DNA of 64,000 bases from Isoptericola chiayiensis (lineage in GTDB: Bacteria; Actinomycetota; Actinomycetes; Actinomycetales; Cellulomonadaceae). The notes under the pieces were generated by a model. It did not search any database, had not been told where the DNA came from, and was given only the letters and a program-made list of their open reading frames with translations. This document shows positions 37,515 to 46,195 of the stretch, piece after piece (the stretch's first letter is position 1; each line of letters opens with the position of its first letter). Location: the NCBI RefSeq assembly GCF_013149805.1, contig NZ_JABEZT010000001.1:434001-498000 (forward strand), written 5' to 3'. Position numbers and translations under genes: made by a program.

Positions 37515-39364
37515 GGTCCCGAGGATCCCTGGTCGGGCGGCGCGGCGCCAGACCCCGCGCCGGGCGCGCCGTCGGGCATGTCACCGGCGTCCACCGACGC
37601 GGGCCGTCGTCCCCGCGCGACGAGTCCCGTGCCGTGCCGGGGCAGGGCCCGCTGCAGCAGCAGGAACGGCCAGATGCCGACGGCGATCGCGCTGCCGACG
37701 AGCCGCGAGCGCGGTTGCAGCCGCCGCCCCGACCCGGCCGTGGCGGTGGCGAGCGCGTCGTCGACCTCGGTCCGCTCGCCCGAGAGAGCGGCCCCGGGGT
37801 CCGACGCCGGCACCTGGCCCGACGGCGGCACGGTGCCCGACGCCGGCACCTGCCGGCGGGCGACCCGGTCGCGGACCGCTTCGAGCAGGAACCCGAGGGG
37901 TGCGTCGTAGCGGCGCACCCGGACATCGACCAGGCCGGCGTCCTCCAGGAGCGCGGCGAGTCGCGCCGGCTCGTAGCGCCGGTAGTGCCCGGCGAGGGTG
38001 TCCCACGGTCCGAACCTCTCGGGGTCGGCCGGCGTGGACAGCACCAGCTCGCCGCCGGGTCGTACCCGCGCAGCCCACGAGCGCAGCGCGCCGGCGTCGT
38101 CGTCCAGGTGCTCGATGACCTCGAACGCGCACACGACGTCGAACCGTTCCGCGGCCGGGAGCGCCGACAGGTCGCCGTGCAGCACCCGGGCCTCGGCCGA
38201 CACCATGGCCACCCGCGGCGCGGCGAGCGCCCAGGAGTCGACGTCGAGCTCGACGGCCGTGTAGTCGTGCCGGGCGGCGATCCGCATGCCGACGGCGCCC
38301 TGCCCGCACCCGATCTCGAGCACCGTGGAGCGCCGGGCGGGCAGGGTCCGGCGCACCGTGTCCCAGCGCAGCCAGGCTCGGGGGGCGAGCGGCGCGAACC
38401 GGACGCCGGCCGGACGCCGCAGCAGCGCCCCGAGCCCGGCGAGGAACAGGTCGGCGAGCGTGACGAGGACCCGGCTGACCAGCACGACGAGCAGCACCTC
38501 GGCGTGCGGCAGGGCGCCGGTGAGGACGGCGAGGAGCACGAGCTCGCGGGCGCCGGCGCCGGCGGGGACCACGACGACGAGGAATCCGACCATCCAGGCC
38601 AGCGCGTACCCGCCGACGGCGAGCGCGAGGGTGCGCACGTCGCCGGCCATGCCGAGACCGGTGGCGAGCAGCCACACCTGCACGCCGGCGAGCATCCAGC
38701 CGGCGGCGGCCCACCCGGCGGCGGCGCCGAGGCCGCCCCACGACAGGGGGTGCTCGAGCGCGGGTCGCCGGGCGAGGCGCAGCGCGGCGGCGAGCAGCCG
38801 GTTGAGCACGGGCGGCAGGAGCAGCACGACGACGGCGGGCAGCAGCCAGAGCGCCCAGGCCCAGTCGTCGAGTGCTCCGGCGGCGACGAACGGCAGCGCG
38901 AGGACGCCGACGACGGCCCCGGAGACGACGCCGACGCCGGTCGCGACGGCGGTGGCGGTGGCGGTGCGGCGGCGCGGGACGCCGTGGTCGGCGCCGACCT
39001 CGGCGGCGGCCACCACGTTCCACACCCCGCCGGGCACGTACTTGCCGAGCTGGCTGATCCCGAACACGGTGACGGCGGCCCGGCGGTCGAGCCGGGAGCC
39101 GAGGTCGGTGAGCACGGCCCGCCACGACAGCAGCGTGCAGCCGACGAACGCGACGGCGAGGAGTGCCGCTCCGGCGATGCGGACGCCGGAGAGCGCTGCG
39201 GCGGCGTCGGCGAGGTCCTCGCGCACGGCGACGACGGCGTAGACCGCGAGCGCCAGCGCGAGGACGAGGAACCCCCAGCGCACCCACGGTGAGCGCAGCA
39301 CGGTGAGGACGCGGGCGGTGGCGCCGGGCCGGGGTGCGGTGCTGACGGGTGGGGTGCCGGTCAC
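37511..39364 (-). CDS. Flippase-like LPG-synthase-TM domain fused to methyltransferase
   Basis: A 617-residue two-domain protein. Residues about 20-310 form eight or more membrane helices of the LPG_synthase_TM/UPF0104 type, with ISQLGKYVPGGVWNVVAAAEVG and GFLVVVVPAGAGARELVLL, motifs of the family that includes AglD-like and dolichol-phosphate-linked proteins. Residues about 330-560 are a class I methyltransferase (VLEIGCGQGAVGMRIA, FDVVCAFEVIEHLDDD). A VPASG repeat insertion precedes the last helices. The GTG at 39364 overlaps the upstream stop; a longer frame reaching 40471 is antisense noise. Confidence 0.85.
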   Translation of the reverse strand: MTGTPPVSTAPRPGATARVLTVLRSPWVRWGFLVLALALAVYAVVAVREDLADAAAALSGVRIAGAALLAVAFVGCTLLSWRAVLTDLGSRLDRRAAVTVFGISQLGKYVPGGVWNVVAAAEVGADHGVPRRRTATATAVATGVGVVSGAVVGVLALPFVAAGALDDWAWALWLLPAVVVLLLPPVLNRLLAAALRLARRPALEHPLSWGGLGAAAGWAAAGWMLAGVQVWLLATGLGMAGDVRTLALAVGGYALAWMVGFLVVVVPAGAGARELVLLAVLTGALPHAEVLLVVLVSRVLVTLADLFLAGLGALLRRPAGVRFAPLAPRAWLRWDTVRRTLPARRSTVLEIGCGQGAVGMRIAARHDYTAVELDVDSWALAAPRVAMVSAEARVLHGDLSALPAAERFDVVCAFEVIEHLDDDAGALRSWAARVRPGGELVLSTPADPERFGPWDTLAGHYRRYEPARLAALLEDAGLVDVRVRRYDAPLGFLLEAVRDRVARRQVPASGTVPPSGQVPASDPGAALSGERTEVDDALATATAGSGRRLQPRSRLVGSAIAVGIWPFLLLQRALPRHGTGLVARGRRPASVDAGDMPDGAPGAGSGAAPPDQGSSGP

Positions 39365-40623
39365 GGGTGGATCCCGCGGGCGGCGAGGGCGTCGAGCAGG
39401 GGTCCGACGACGGCGGCCGGGCGGACGGCGTCGCGGCCGGCGTGCGCTCGGGTCCGGGCGGCGGCGAGTGCTGCCGGGTCGGTGAGGGTGAGGAGCCGGT
39501 CGGCGAGGGCTGCGGCGTCGCCGGGTGGCACGAGCTCGAGGTGATCGCCGAGCAGCCGGCACTGGGGCGGGGTGTCGGAGGTGACGACGACGCAGCCGGC
39601 GGCCAGCCCCTGGAACACCTTGTTGGGGATCACGCGCAGCGCCTTTGCGGTGGTGCCGAGGATGCCGAGGCAGACGTCGTGCTCGGCGACGAGTCCGGGG
39701 AGCTCGTCGGGTTCGACCCAGTCGTGCCAGGTGATCCCGGGGGTGTCGGCGAGCGCGGCTCGGGCGGCGGCGTGGTCCTGGCCGGTGCCGGCGAGGGTCG
39801 CGGTGATCGGCCGGCCCTGCGCGGCGGCCCGAGGCAGGGCGTCGGCGAACGCCCGGGCGATGGTGACCGCACCCTGCAGCGGGGTGAAGAGGCCGAAGAA
39901 CACCACGCGCAGCGGCTCGGGGTCTCCCCCGTGCCGAGATACCGGCTCGTCGCCGAGATACCGCTCCGTCGACTCGACGCCCCGGTATCTCACCGACCGA
40001 TCGGTATCTCGGCGAGGAGGGGGGAACCAGGTTTCCGGGGCCCCGACGGGCACGACCACGGCCCTTCTGGCCGTCGAGCGTCTCTGGATGCCGCTGATCG
40101 GGGGCTGACGGGATGCATTCAGAGACGCTCGACGACGGCGGGAGGACGGAGGCAGCAGCTCCCGGTGCTCGTCGGTGTCCAGCACGACGACGTCGGCACT
40201 GGCGAGCGCGAGCCGGTCCAGCCCGTGCAGCAACCGGACCCGCAGCCCGCGGGCGCCCCGGTCGGTGGCGGTGTCGGCCGCGAAGACGAGGTGGTCGAGG
40301 ATCACGGGGGTGCGGGGGTGCAGCAGCCGGGCGAGCACCACGTCGAAGTGACCGAGGTAGCCGACCAGCAGCGCGTCCGGAGCCCCGTGCGCACGGCGGT
40401 GTCCGACGTCGTCCCGGATCAGGGCGAGCCAGCAGGTCAGCAGCCGCAGCACCAGCAGCGGGAGCCGCCACGGCCGGCGCAGCATCTGCACCCGCTCGGC
40501 GGTGGAGAACCCGAGGGGCCGGTTCAGCTCGTCGACGCGGTAGCCGTGGGCGCGCAGCCCGGCGACCAGGATGCCGACGCGGGGATGCCGGGCGGCGTCG
40601 TAGGTGCCGAACGCGACGATCAC
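39361..40623 (-). CDS. GT4-type glycosyltransferase carrying two in-frame palindromic insertions
   Basis: A 420-residue GT-B enzyme. It starts VIVAFGTYDAARHPRVG with a GTG overlapping the preceding stop. The donor domain has VVFFGLFTPLQGAVTIARAF, LGILGTTAKALRVIPNKVFQGLAAG and CVVVTSD. Between the domains, where relatives read DTDEHRELLP then AVVVPVGAPETWF then LRVVFFG, two blocks are added: RRASLNASRQPPISGIQRRST (21 codons) and about 27 codons around YRGVESTERYLGDEP. Both are encoded by DNA palindromes. The frame is kept, so the enzyme may still work. Part of a minus-strand operon. Confidence 0.88.
   Translation of the reverse strand: MIVAFGTYDAARHPRVGILVAGLRAHGYRVDELNRPLGFSTAERVQMLRRPWRLPLLVLRLLTCWLALIRDDVGHRRAHGAPDALLVGYLGHFDVVLARLLHPRTPVILDHLVFAADTATDRGARGLRVRLLHGLDRLALASADVVVLDTDEHRELLPPSSRRRRASLNASRQPPISGIQRRSTARRAVVVPVGAPETWFPPPRRDTDRSVRYRGVESTERYLGDEPVSRHGGDPEPLRVVFFGLFTPLQGAVTIARAFADALPRAAAQGRPITATLAGTGQDHAAARAALADTPGITWHDWVEPDELPGLVAEHDVCLGILGTTAKALRVIPNKVFQGLAAGCVVVTSDTPPQCRLLGDHLELVPPGDAAALADRLLTLTDPAALAAARTRAHAGRDAVRPAAVVGPLLDALAARGIHP
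39933..40013. repeat. GAGATACCGG element inside a glycosyltransferase gene
   Basis: Forward cores GAGATACC at 39936 and 39955 (19 apart) and inverted cores GGTATCTC at 39984 and 40003 (19 apart) span 81 bases, exactly 27 codons. The architecture equals that of the intergenic copy at 36616-36705. Confidence 0.92.
40072..40134. repeat. In-frame GAGCGTCTCTG palindrome inside the same gene
   Basis: Twenty-base arms CGTCGAGCGTCTCTGGATGC (40072-40091) and the inverse (40115-40134) pair with one mismatch. The element is 63 bases, 21 codons, and starts exactly on a codon boundary of the minus-strand gene. Confidence 0.9.
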
Positions 40624-41567
40624 TCGTCCCGCCCGTACTGGACCTGCTTGACCCGTTCGAGGGTGTCCTCGATCAGCGTCCGGTTGGTGCGCTGCAGGTC
40701 GGCGATGACCAGCAGCGCGAGGCACAGCAGCGACCCCACCAGCATGGCGGCGGCGAACACGAGCGACTGCACGTGCCCGCCGCCCTCGCCCTGGGCGAAG
40801 AACACAAGGAACCGCACGGCGGGCACCGCGGAGGCCAGGAAGAACAGTGCCGCGAGGGACAGGAACACCAGGTGGGGGCGGAACATGATCCACGAGCGCA
40901 CGATGGCCCGCCCGGAGCGTCCCATGTGCTGCCAGATGTTGCGGAACAGCCGCGACTCGCGCGTCTTGGGGTTGGTGACCACGGGCACGGACACGATCCG
41001 CAGGTGCTTGTTGCCCGCCTGGATGATCGTCTCCATGGTGTAGCTGAACTGGGTGACGACGTTGAGCCGCAGCAGCGCGGACCGCGAGTAGGCGCGGAAT
41101 CCGCTGGCGGCGTCGGGCAGGGGCGTGTTGGCGGCGGCGCTGACCACGCGGGAGCCGAGGCGCTGCATGCGCTTCTTGAACGGGCTGAAGTGCTCGATGG
41201 TGGCGGTCTGGCGGTCGGCGACGACGATGTCGGCCTCGCCGGCGAGGATCGGCGCGCACAGGTCCCCGACGCGTTCGGAGGGGTACTGGTTGTCGCCGTC
41301 GGTGTTGACGACGACGTCGGCGCCGTGAGCGAGGGCGTGGTCGACGCCGTCGCGGAACGAGCGGGCGAGCCCCATGGTCCGGGTGTGCCGCAGCACGTGG
41401 TCGACGCCGAGGTTGCGGGCGACGTCGCCGGTGCCGTCGGTGGAGCCGTCGTCGATGACGAGCCACTCGACCTCGTCGAACCCGGGAACCTCGCGCGGCA
41501 GGGTGGCGAGCACGAGGGGGAGCGTCTCGGCCTCGTTGAGGCACGGGATCTGCACGACGAGCTTCAT
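40620..41567 (-). CDS. GT2 (polyprenyl-phosphate type) glycosyltransferase
   Basis: A 315-residue enzyme with a GT-A catalytic domain (IPCLNEAETLPLVL, VIDDGSTDGT, DVVVNTDGDNQYP, where DGD holds the metal) and two C-terminal helices (VFLSLAALFFLASAV and LVFAAAMLVGSLLCLALLV). This architecture belongs to dolichyl/polyprenyl-phosphate sugar synthases such as DPM1/GtrB. It likely charges a lipid carrier at the inner membrane. Overlaps the next glycosyltransferase by GTGA. ATG at 41567. Confidence 0.9.
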   Translation of the reverse strand: MKLVVQIPCLNEAETLPLVLATLPREVPGFDEVEWLVIDDGSTDGTGDVARNLGVDHVLRHTRTMGLARSFRDGVDHALAHGADVVVNTDGDNQYPSERVGDLCAPILAGEADIVVADRQTATIEHFSPFKKRMQRLGSRVVSAAANTPLPDAASGFRAYSRSALLRLNVVTQFSYTMETIIQAGNKHLRIVSVPVVTNPKTRESRLFRNIWQHMGRSGRAIVRSWIMFRPHLVFLSLAALFFLASAVPAVRFLVFFAQGEGGGHVQSLVFAAAMLVGSLLCLALLVIADLQRTNRTLIEDTLERVKQVQYGRDE

Positions 41568-41661
41568 CGAGCCCTCTCCGGTCCGACGACGGTGCTGCTG
41601 AGCGGCGTGGGGGCGCCCGGCGCGAGTCTAGCCACGCCGGGCCGTCCGGGCGGGCCGACCG

Positions 41662-42936
41662 TCACGAGCCGGCCTCGTCCGGGCGGACAGGTCGGGGCCT
41701 CGGCAGTGCGGTGGGTTGGATGCCAGGAACGAGCCGGTCCATCATCCGCAGCAGCGCCGAGGCCTGGTACACCTCCGACCGATTGAATCGACCGCCTGAA
41801 GGTTCGACGATCCCGGCGTCGAGCAGCTGGTCGACGACCCGCCGGCCGGTCACCGTCGACACGCCCAGCGCGGACGCGAGGTAGCGCGCCGTCAGGACCG
41901 GTTGGTCGGCGACGACGGGGAGGGCACGGTGGACGGCCGAGTCGGACCGGTACCCGGAGACACGATCGGCCCAGTCGGCACGCACCTCCTCCGACTCGGC
42001 CATCACGCGGTCGGTCTCCTCGCAGGAGTCCACGAGGCAGTCGGCGAAGTAGTCGACGAACTGGGCGACGGCGCCGGGTCGATCGTCGTCGGAGGCGTGC
42101 CGGTACGCCATCAATCGGCGCACGTATTCGTCGACGTCCCGCCGCAGCACGACGGACAACGGCAGCACGCCGTGATCGAGCACGCCGGCACGGGCCAGGT
42201 ATCCGTGCACGAGGACGCGACCGGCTCGACCGTTGCCGTCCTCGTAGGGGTGGACGGTCTCGAACTGCGCATGGATGATCGCCGACTTGACCAGCGGGGC
42301 GTCGGGGCTGACGTTGGCATAGGTGAGCAGGTCGTCCATCAACCAGGGCACCTCGGCCGCCGGCGGCGCGGCGTACGAGGCGGTCAGCTTGGACGAGCCG
42401 CCGATCTGCACGTCCTGCACCCGGTATCCGTCGTCGTGGACGGCGGGAGCGATCGTGCGGTGGATCGCGTGGATCGCGTCGTGCGTCCAGGGCGCACGGA
42501 GCAGCTCGACCCCGTCGCGCACCGAGTTCAGGTTCGCCAGGATCGAGGACGCGGTCCGCAGCCGGTCGAACTGGTGCCCGGCGAGACCCGGATCCCGCTC
42601 TCGCAGCTGCGCCACCATGATGTTTCGGGGGGTCTCGCGCAGTCCCTCGACCCAGCTCGACGAGATGGACTCGCTCCGCAGCAGCGTCGCGTGCAGGATC
42701 GCCACGGGTCGCTGCCGGAGCTGGTGGGCCGTCCGTGCGACAGCGACGGATGCGTCGGCGACCTTCTCCATCGTGTCGGCGTCGATCAGAGGGACCATAC
42801 GTTCGGCGAGGCGCCTGGGGTGATATCTCAGAAAGCTGCCCCCGCGCCGGTCGGACGCCCGGTGGGCGGTCAGGTCGGGAGCCTGCTCCTCGCGCATCCA
42901 CAGGCCTTCGACGTCAGGCATCATCGGCGACGACAT
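41662..42936 (-). CDS. Fic-family AMPylase-like protein with C-terminal winged helix
   Basis: A 424-residue Fic protein. The core is HPYEDGNGRAGR (229-240). An N-terminal inhibitory motif SSWVEG (93-98, matching S/T-x3-E-G/N) puts it in the class II self-inhibited group. Residues about 335-385 (TARYLASALGVSTVTGRRV) form a winged helix-turn-helix. The ATG at 42936 is used because GGGAGGG lies upstream. Fic enzymes transfer AMP to hydroxyl groups of proteins; the target is unknown. A perfect palindrome just upstream could be its autoregulatory site. Confidence 0.92.
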   Translation of the reverse strand: MSSPMMPDVEGLWMREEQAPDLTAHRASDRRGGSFLRYHPRRLAERMVPLIDADTMEKVADASVAVARTAHQLRQRPVAILHATLLRSESISSSWVEGLRETPRNIMVAQLRERDPGLAGHQFDRLRTASSILANLNSVRDGVELLRAPWTHDAIHAIHRTIAPAVHDDGYRVQDVQIGGSSKLTASYAAPPAAEVPWLMDDLLTYANVSPDAPLVKSAIIHAQFETVHPYEDGNGRAGRVLVHGYLARAGVLDHGVLPLSVVLRRDVDEYVRRLMAYRHASDDDRPGAVAQFVDYFADCLVDSCEETDRVMAESEEVRADWADRVSGYRSDSAVHRALPVVADQPVLTARYLASALGVSTVTGRRVVDQLLDAGIVEPSGGRFNRSEVYQASALLRMMDRLVPGIQPTALPRPRPVRPDEAGS

Positions 42937-42955
42937 CGGCGTCCCTCCCCGCTCT

Positions 42956-42987
42956 TGAGTTAAGGCTAGCAAAAGAGCCTTAACTCA
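42956..42987. promoter_or_regulatory. Perfect palindrome upstream of fic
   Basis: TGAGTTAAGGCT (42956-42967) and AGCCTTAACTCA (42976-42987) are exact 12-base inverted arms around eight bases. It begins 20 bases upstream of the fic start and overlaps the stop codon of the preceding gene. It is AT-rich compared with its surroundings. Either an operator for the Fic winged helix or a terminator for the upstream gene; there is no T-run. Confidence 0.65.
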
Positions 42988-44613
42988 GAAGGAGGTTTCG
43001 TGCGGGATCTGCTCCGCACGCCAGGTCCGCTGCGACGACGGCCGCGACAACCCGCGCGTCAGCGCCGCCCACCGCCACGCGGCCACGACCCCGGCGAGCA
43101 GCCCCAGGGCCACGACCACGAGCACCGCGGCGATCACGGCCTCGTCGAGCGGGCTCCACGCGACCCAGCGCTCCCACGCCTGCGCCGCCGAGTCCCCCGG
43201 CGCCCGGTAGAAGGCGGCGAACCCCCATGCGAGCCCGGCGACGGCGGCCGCCCCGGCCAGCGCCGTGAGCACCGGGACGACGACGGCGGTCCGGTGCTCC
43301 CGCCGTCGTGCGGCCTGCCACAGGGCGATCGCGAACAGCGCGGCCAGCGCGGTCAGACCGCCGAAGATGTAGCGGCCCTGCAGGGCGACGAGCACGCCGG
43401 TCTCGGCCCAGCGGCTCACGGCGTTGGCGACCACTCCCGCGGCGAGCGCGAGCGGCAGCAGCGCGATCGTGAACGCGCCGCGACGAGCACCGGGCAGGAC
43501 GACGGCGGCGAGCACGGCGACCACGAGCAGCGTCGAGGCGAGCGCGACGAGCGTGCCGTGCATGCGGATCTCGAGCCAGCCGAGGTTGCCGAAGAACGCC
43601 TGGGCGGTGCGGCCGATCGACTCGGGCAGCACCTCGGAGCCGGGCACCTGGGCCATGCTGGCGTAGTCGCGCGGCAGGCCGACGGGCTGCACGGCACCGT
43701 CGACGAGCCAGTTGCGGGCCCACCACCAGCCGCCGACGACGAACGCCACGGCCAGCGCGACGAACGCACGCCAGGCCCGCTGGACCGCCGTCGGACCGGG
43801 AGGCGCCAGCAGGTAGGCGGCGACCACCACCGGGATGGCGAACGCGAGCATCACCTTGGTCAGCAGCCCGACGCCGAGCACCAGCCCGAGGCCGACCACG
43901 ACCCGCCAGCGCAGGTCGCCGGTGACGACGCGCGCGGCGAGGTAGGTGACGCCGGCGCCGGTGAGGACCACGAGGGCGTCGTTGTTGGCGGCGCCCATGA
44001 TGTGGCCGACCTGCGGGATCAGCATCGGGAAGGGGGCGGCGAGCAGGGCGGCGGACCGGGACCCTGTCAGACGTCGGGTGGTGGAGGCGGCGAGCGGGAC
44101 GGTCGCGGCGAAAAGGGCCACGTCGAGCAGCCGCAACGCGAGCAGGGCGACGTCCCACTGCGCATCAGCGGTGCCGGTGGCGCGCAGGGCGGCGGCGCCG
44201 AGGGCGTAATAGGCGGGCGGATGCTGGGTCATCTGGTCGACGGTGGCGCTGGTGCCGGGTGCGGGCAGCGCGTTGCCGACGTCGATGTGGATGCGGTCCG
44301 CGGTGGGCACCGGCGTGAGCTCGACGAACTGGGGCCACTGCGGGCGGTCGTTGAACCGTCCGGGCAGGTCGCTCGGGTAGGTGGACTCCGCGACGGCCTG
44401 GTCGATGACGGGTGCGAAGTGGGCGTCGCCGGGTGCCGGCCACCCGCCCCCGTACGCGAGACGGATGGCGCTGTTGAGGTGGTTCTGCTCGTCGGGCGCC
44501 CGGAACCCCGGGGTCAGCACCGCCCACGCCACCGACCAGAGGGCGACGGCCAGGGTGAGAAGGGCGAGGGTGCGGCGGTAGGCACGCTCGCACGACGGCG
44601 TGTCTCGCGTCAC
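42985..44613 (-). CDS. DUF2142-type multi-spanning membrane protein
   Basis: A 542-residue integral membrane protein with about 10-12 helices. The first periplasmic loop has FRAPDEQNHLN, the signature of DUF2142 proteins, and the late QGRYIFGG matches the family's conserved QGRY motif. These resemble GT-C glycosyltransferases that use lipid-linked sugars and often occur in O-antigen or wall-polysaccharide loci. The GTG at 44613 is preferred over 44643. It probably transfers a sugar on the outer face; the acidic loop would be catalytic by analogy. Confidence 0.82.
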   Translation of the reverse strand: MTRDTPSCERAYRRTLALLTLAVALWSVAWAVLTPGFRAPDEQNHLNSAIRLAYGGGWPAPGDAHFAPVIDQAVAESTYPSDLPGRFNDRPQWPQFVELTPVPTADRIHIDVGNALPAPGTSATVDQMTQHPPAYYALGAAALRATGTADAQWDVALLALRLLDVALFAATVPLAASTTRRLTGSRSAALLAAPFPMLIPQVGHIMGAANNDALVVLTGAGVTYLAARVVTGDLRWRVVVGLGLVLGVGLLTKVMLAFAIPVVVAAYLLAPPGPTAVQRAWRAFVALAVAFVVGGWWWARNWLVDGAVQPVGLPRDYASMAQVPGSEVLPESIGRTAQAFFGNLGWLEIRMHGTLVALASTLLVVAVLAAVVLPGARRGAFTIALLPLALAAGVVANAVSRWAETGVLVALQGRYIFGGLTALAALFAIALWQAARRREHRTAVVVPVLTALAGAAAVAGLAWGFAAFYRAPGDSAAQAWERWVAWSPLDEAVIAAVLVVVALGLLAGVVAAWRWAALTRGLSRPSSQRTWRAEQIPHETSF

Positions 44614-44693
44614 CCGGCCATTGTGGCAGGCGACGGCGATCACGGTGTCGGTACGGTCACCGGTGACGACGCACGCCGACGAGCGAGGACACG

Positions 44694-46019
44694 ATGCGCA
44701 GCACGCGAACGGCCCGCCCTCCGATGGGCTGGAACTCCTGGGACTGCTACGGCACCACGGTGACGGAGGCGGAGGTGCTGGCCAACGCGCGGTTCCTGGC
44801 CGAGCACCTGCTGCCGTTCGGCTGGGACACGGTGGTGGTCGACATCGACTGGTCGGATCCGACGGCTCGCTCGCACGGCTACAACGCGGACGCCCCGCTG
44901 GCGATGGACACCCGCGGCCGGCTGCTGCCGGATCCGGGCCGGTTCCCGAGCGCTGCGGGCGGGCGCGGGTTCGGTCCGCTGGCCGAGCAGGTGCGTGCGC
45001 TGGGTCTGCGGTTCGGCATCCACACGATGCGCGGGATCCCGCGGCGGGCGGTGGAGCGTGCGACGCCGGTCCTGGGCAGCGACGCGACGGCCGCGGACGT
45101 CGCGGATCCGGGCAACGCCTGCGAGTGGAACCCGGACATGGTGGGTCTGGACCACTCGCACCCGGGGGCGCAGGCCTACTACGACTCGACGCTCGAGCTG
45201 TACGCGGAGTGGGGCGTCGACTTCCTCAAGACGGACGACATGCTCTGGCCGTACCAGGCCGCGGACATCGAGGCGTACGCCCGGGCGATCGAGCGCACGG
45301 GCCGGCCGATCGAGCTGAGCCTCTCCCCCGGTCGGGACCTGTCGACGACGCACGCCGCGCATCTGCGCGAGCACGCCACGATGTGGCGCATCAGCGACGA
45401 CCTGTGGGACCGGTGGGAGGACGTCGAGGCGAACTTCGCGCGGCTGGCGCGGTGGGCGCCGTTCTCGGGTGACGGCGGGTGGGCCGACGCCGACATGCTG
45501 CCGTTGGGGCGCATCGGCTTGCGTGCGGAGCGGGGTGAGCCGCGCGACGACGGTCTGACGCACGACGAGCGGGTCAGCCTGCTGACGCTGTGGATGATCG
45601 CCCGCTCGCCGCTGATGATCGGCGGGGACCTGCCGTCGTCGGACCCGGACACCGTGGCCCTGTTCCGCAACGCCGACGCCCTGGCCGTGCACAGCGACGG
45701 ACGGACCCAGCGCGAGGTGTTCCGCGAGGGTCCGCTGGTGATGTGGGCCGCCGACAGTCCGGACGGCACGGCGTTCGCGGCGCTGTTCAACCTGGGCGAC
45801 GAGCCGCTGTCGCTGGCCCAGGACGTGGCGCGGGTCGGGTTCGCCGTCCGCGGCGGCCCCGAGGTGCGCGAGTTGTGGACCGGGGCGAGGGTGCCGCGCC
45901 GGGAGGTGACAGTGCAGAGCGACGCGGCCCGCGGTGTGGCGCCGGGCAGCGCGGCGCTGGACCTGGAGCTGGCCCCGCACGGCGCGGTGCTGCTGAGCGG
46001 GCCGGCGGCCGCTCGCTGA
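44694..46019 (+). CDS. Alpha-galactosidase, GH27
   Basis: A 441-residue retaining glycosidase. It opens PPMGWNSWDCYGTTV, the GH27 N-terminal signature, and carries the nucleophile aspartate in VDFLKTDDM and the acid/base aspartate in WRISDDLWDRW. A C-terminal beta-sandwich domain follows. No signal peptide, so it acts on imported galactosides or on endogenous glycans. The ATG at 44694 follows GAGGACACG. Divergent from the DUF2142 gene. Confidence 0.92.
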   Translation: MRSTRTARPPMGWNSWDCYGTTVTEAEVLANARFLAEHLLPFGWDTVVVDIDWSDPTARSHGYNADAPLAMDTRGRLLPDPGRFPSAAGGRGFGPLAEQVRALGLRFGIHTMRGIPRRAVERATPVLGSDATAADVADPGNACEWNPDMVGLDHSHPGAQAYYDSTLELYAEWGVDFLKTDDMLWPYQAADIEAYARAIERTGRPIELSLSPGRDLSTTHAAHLREHATMWRISDDLWDRWEDVEANFARLARWAPFSGDGGWADADMLPLGRIGLRAERGEPRDDGLTHDERVSLLTLWMIARSPLMIGGDLPSSDPDTVALFRNADALAVHSDGRTQREVFREGPLVMWAADSPDGTAFAALFNLGDEPLSLAQDVARVGFAVRGGPEVRELWTGARVPRREVTVQSDAARGVAPGSAALDLELAPHGAVLLSGPAAAR

Positions 46020-46091
46020 ACGGAGCGCGTCAACAGTGGCGTCGTGGACTGAGGCTGCGCGATAGGGAGACGATCCTGAGCGCCCTGCCTT

Positions 46092-46117
46092 CAGCCCCCG
46101 CCGTCCGGCGGGGGCTG
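46092..46117. terminator. Hairpin terminator after alpha-galactosidase
   Basis: CAGCCCCCGCCG (46092-46103) pairs perfectly with 46106-46117 around a two-base loop. It lies between the convergent alpha-galactosidase and HTH genes; both transcripts could end here. No T-run is present. Confidence 0.7.
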
Positions 46118-46195
46118 TCGTGCATCGAGGCGATGTTGCGGGCAATCGTGCACCCACCTGGTGCACAAATTCGGTCTCGGCCGGCGCGGTCCTGG

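Noticed and set aside
39365-40471. N-terminal extension of the flippase-methyltransferase fusion (986-codon frame)
   Set aside because: The added part is low-complexity Arg/Pro sequence overlapping the glycosyltransferase in the other frame; the GTG at 39364 overlaps the upstream stop in the same way as its neighbours.
40624-41544. N-terminal extension of the GT4 gene (727-codon frame)
   Set aside because: It runs out of frame through the GT2 gene, which has intact catalytic motifs; the GTG at 40623 gives a normal GT-B start.
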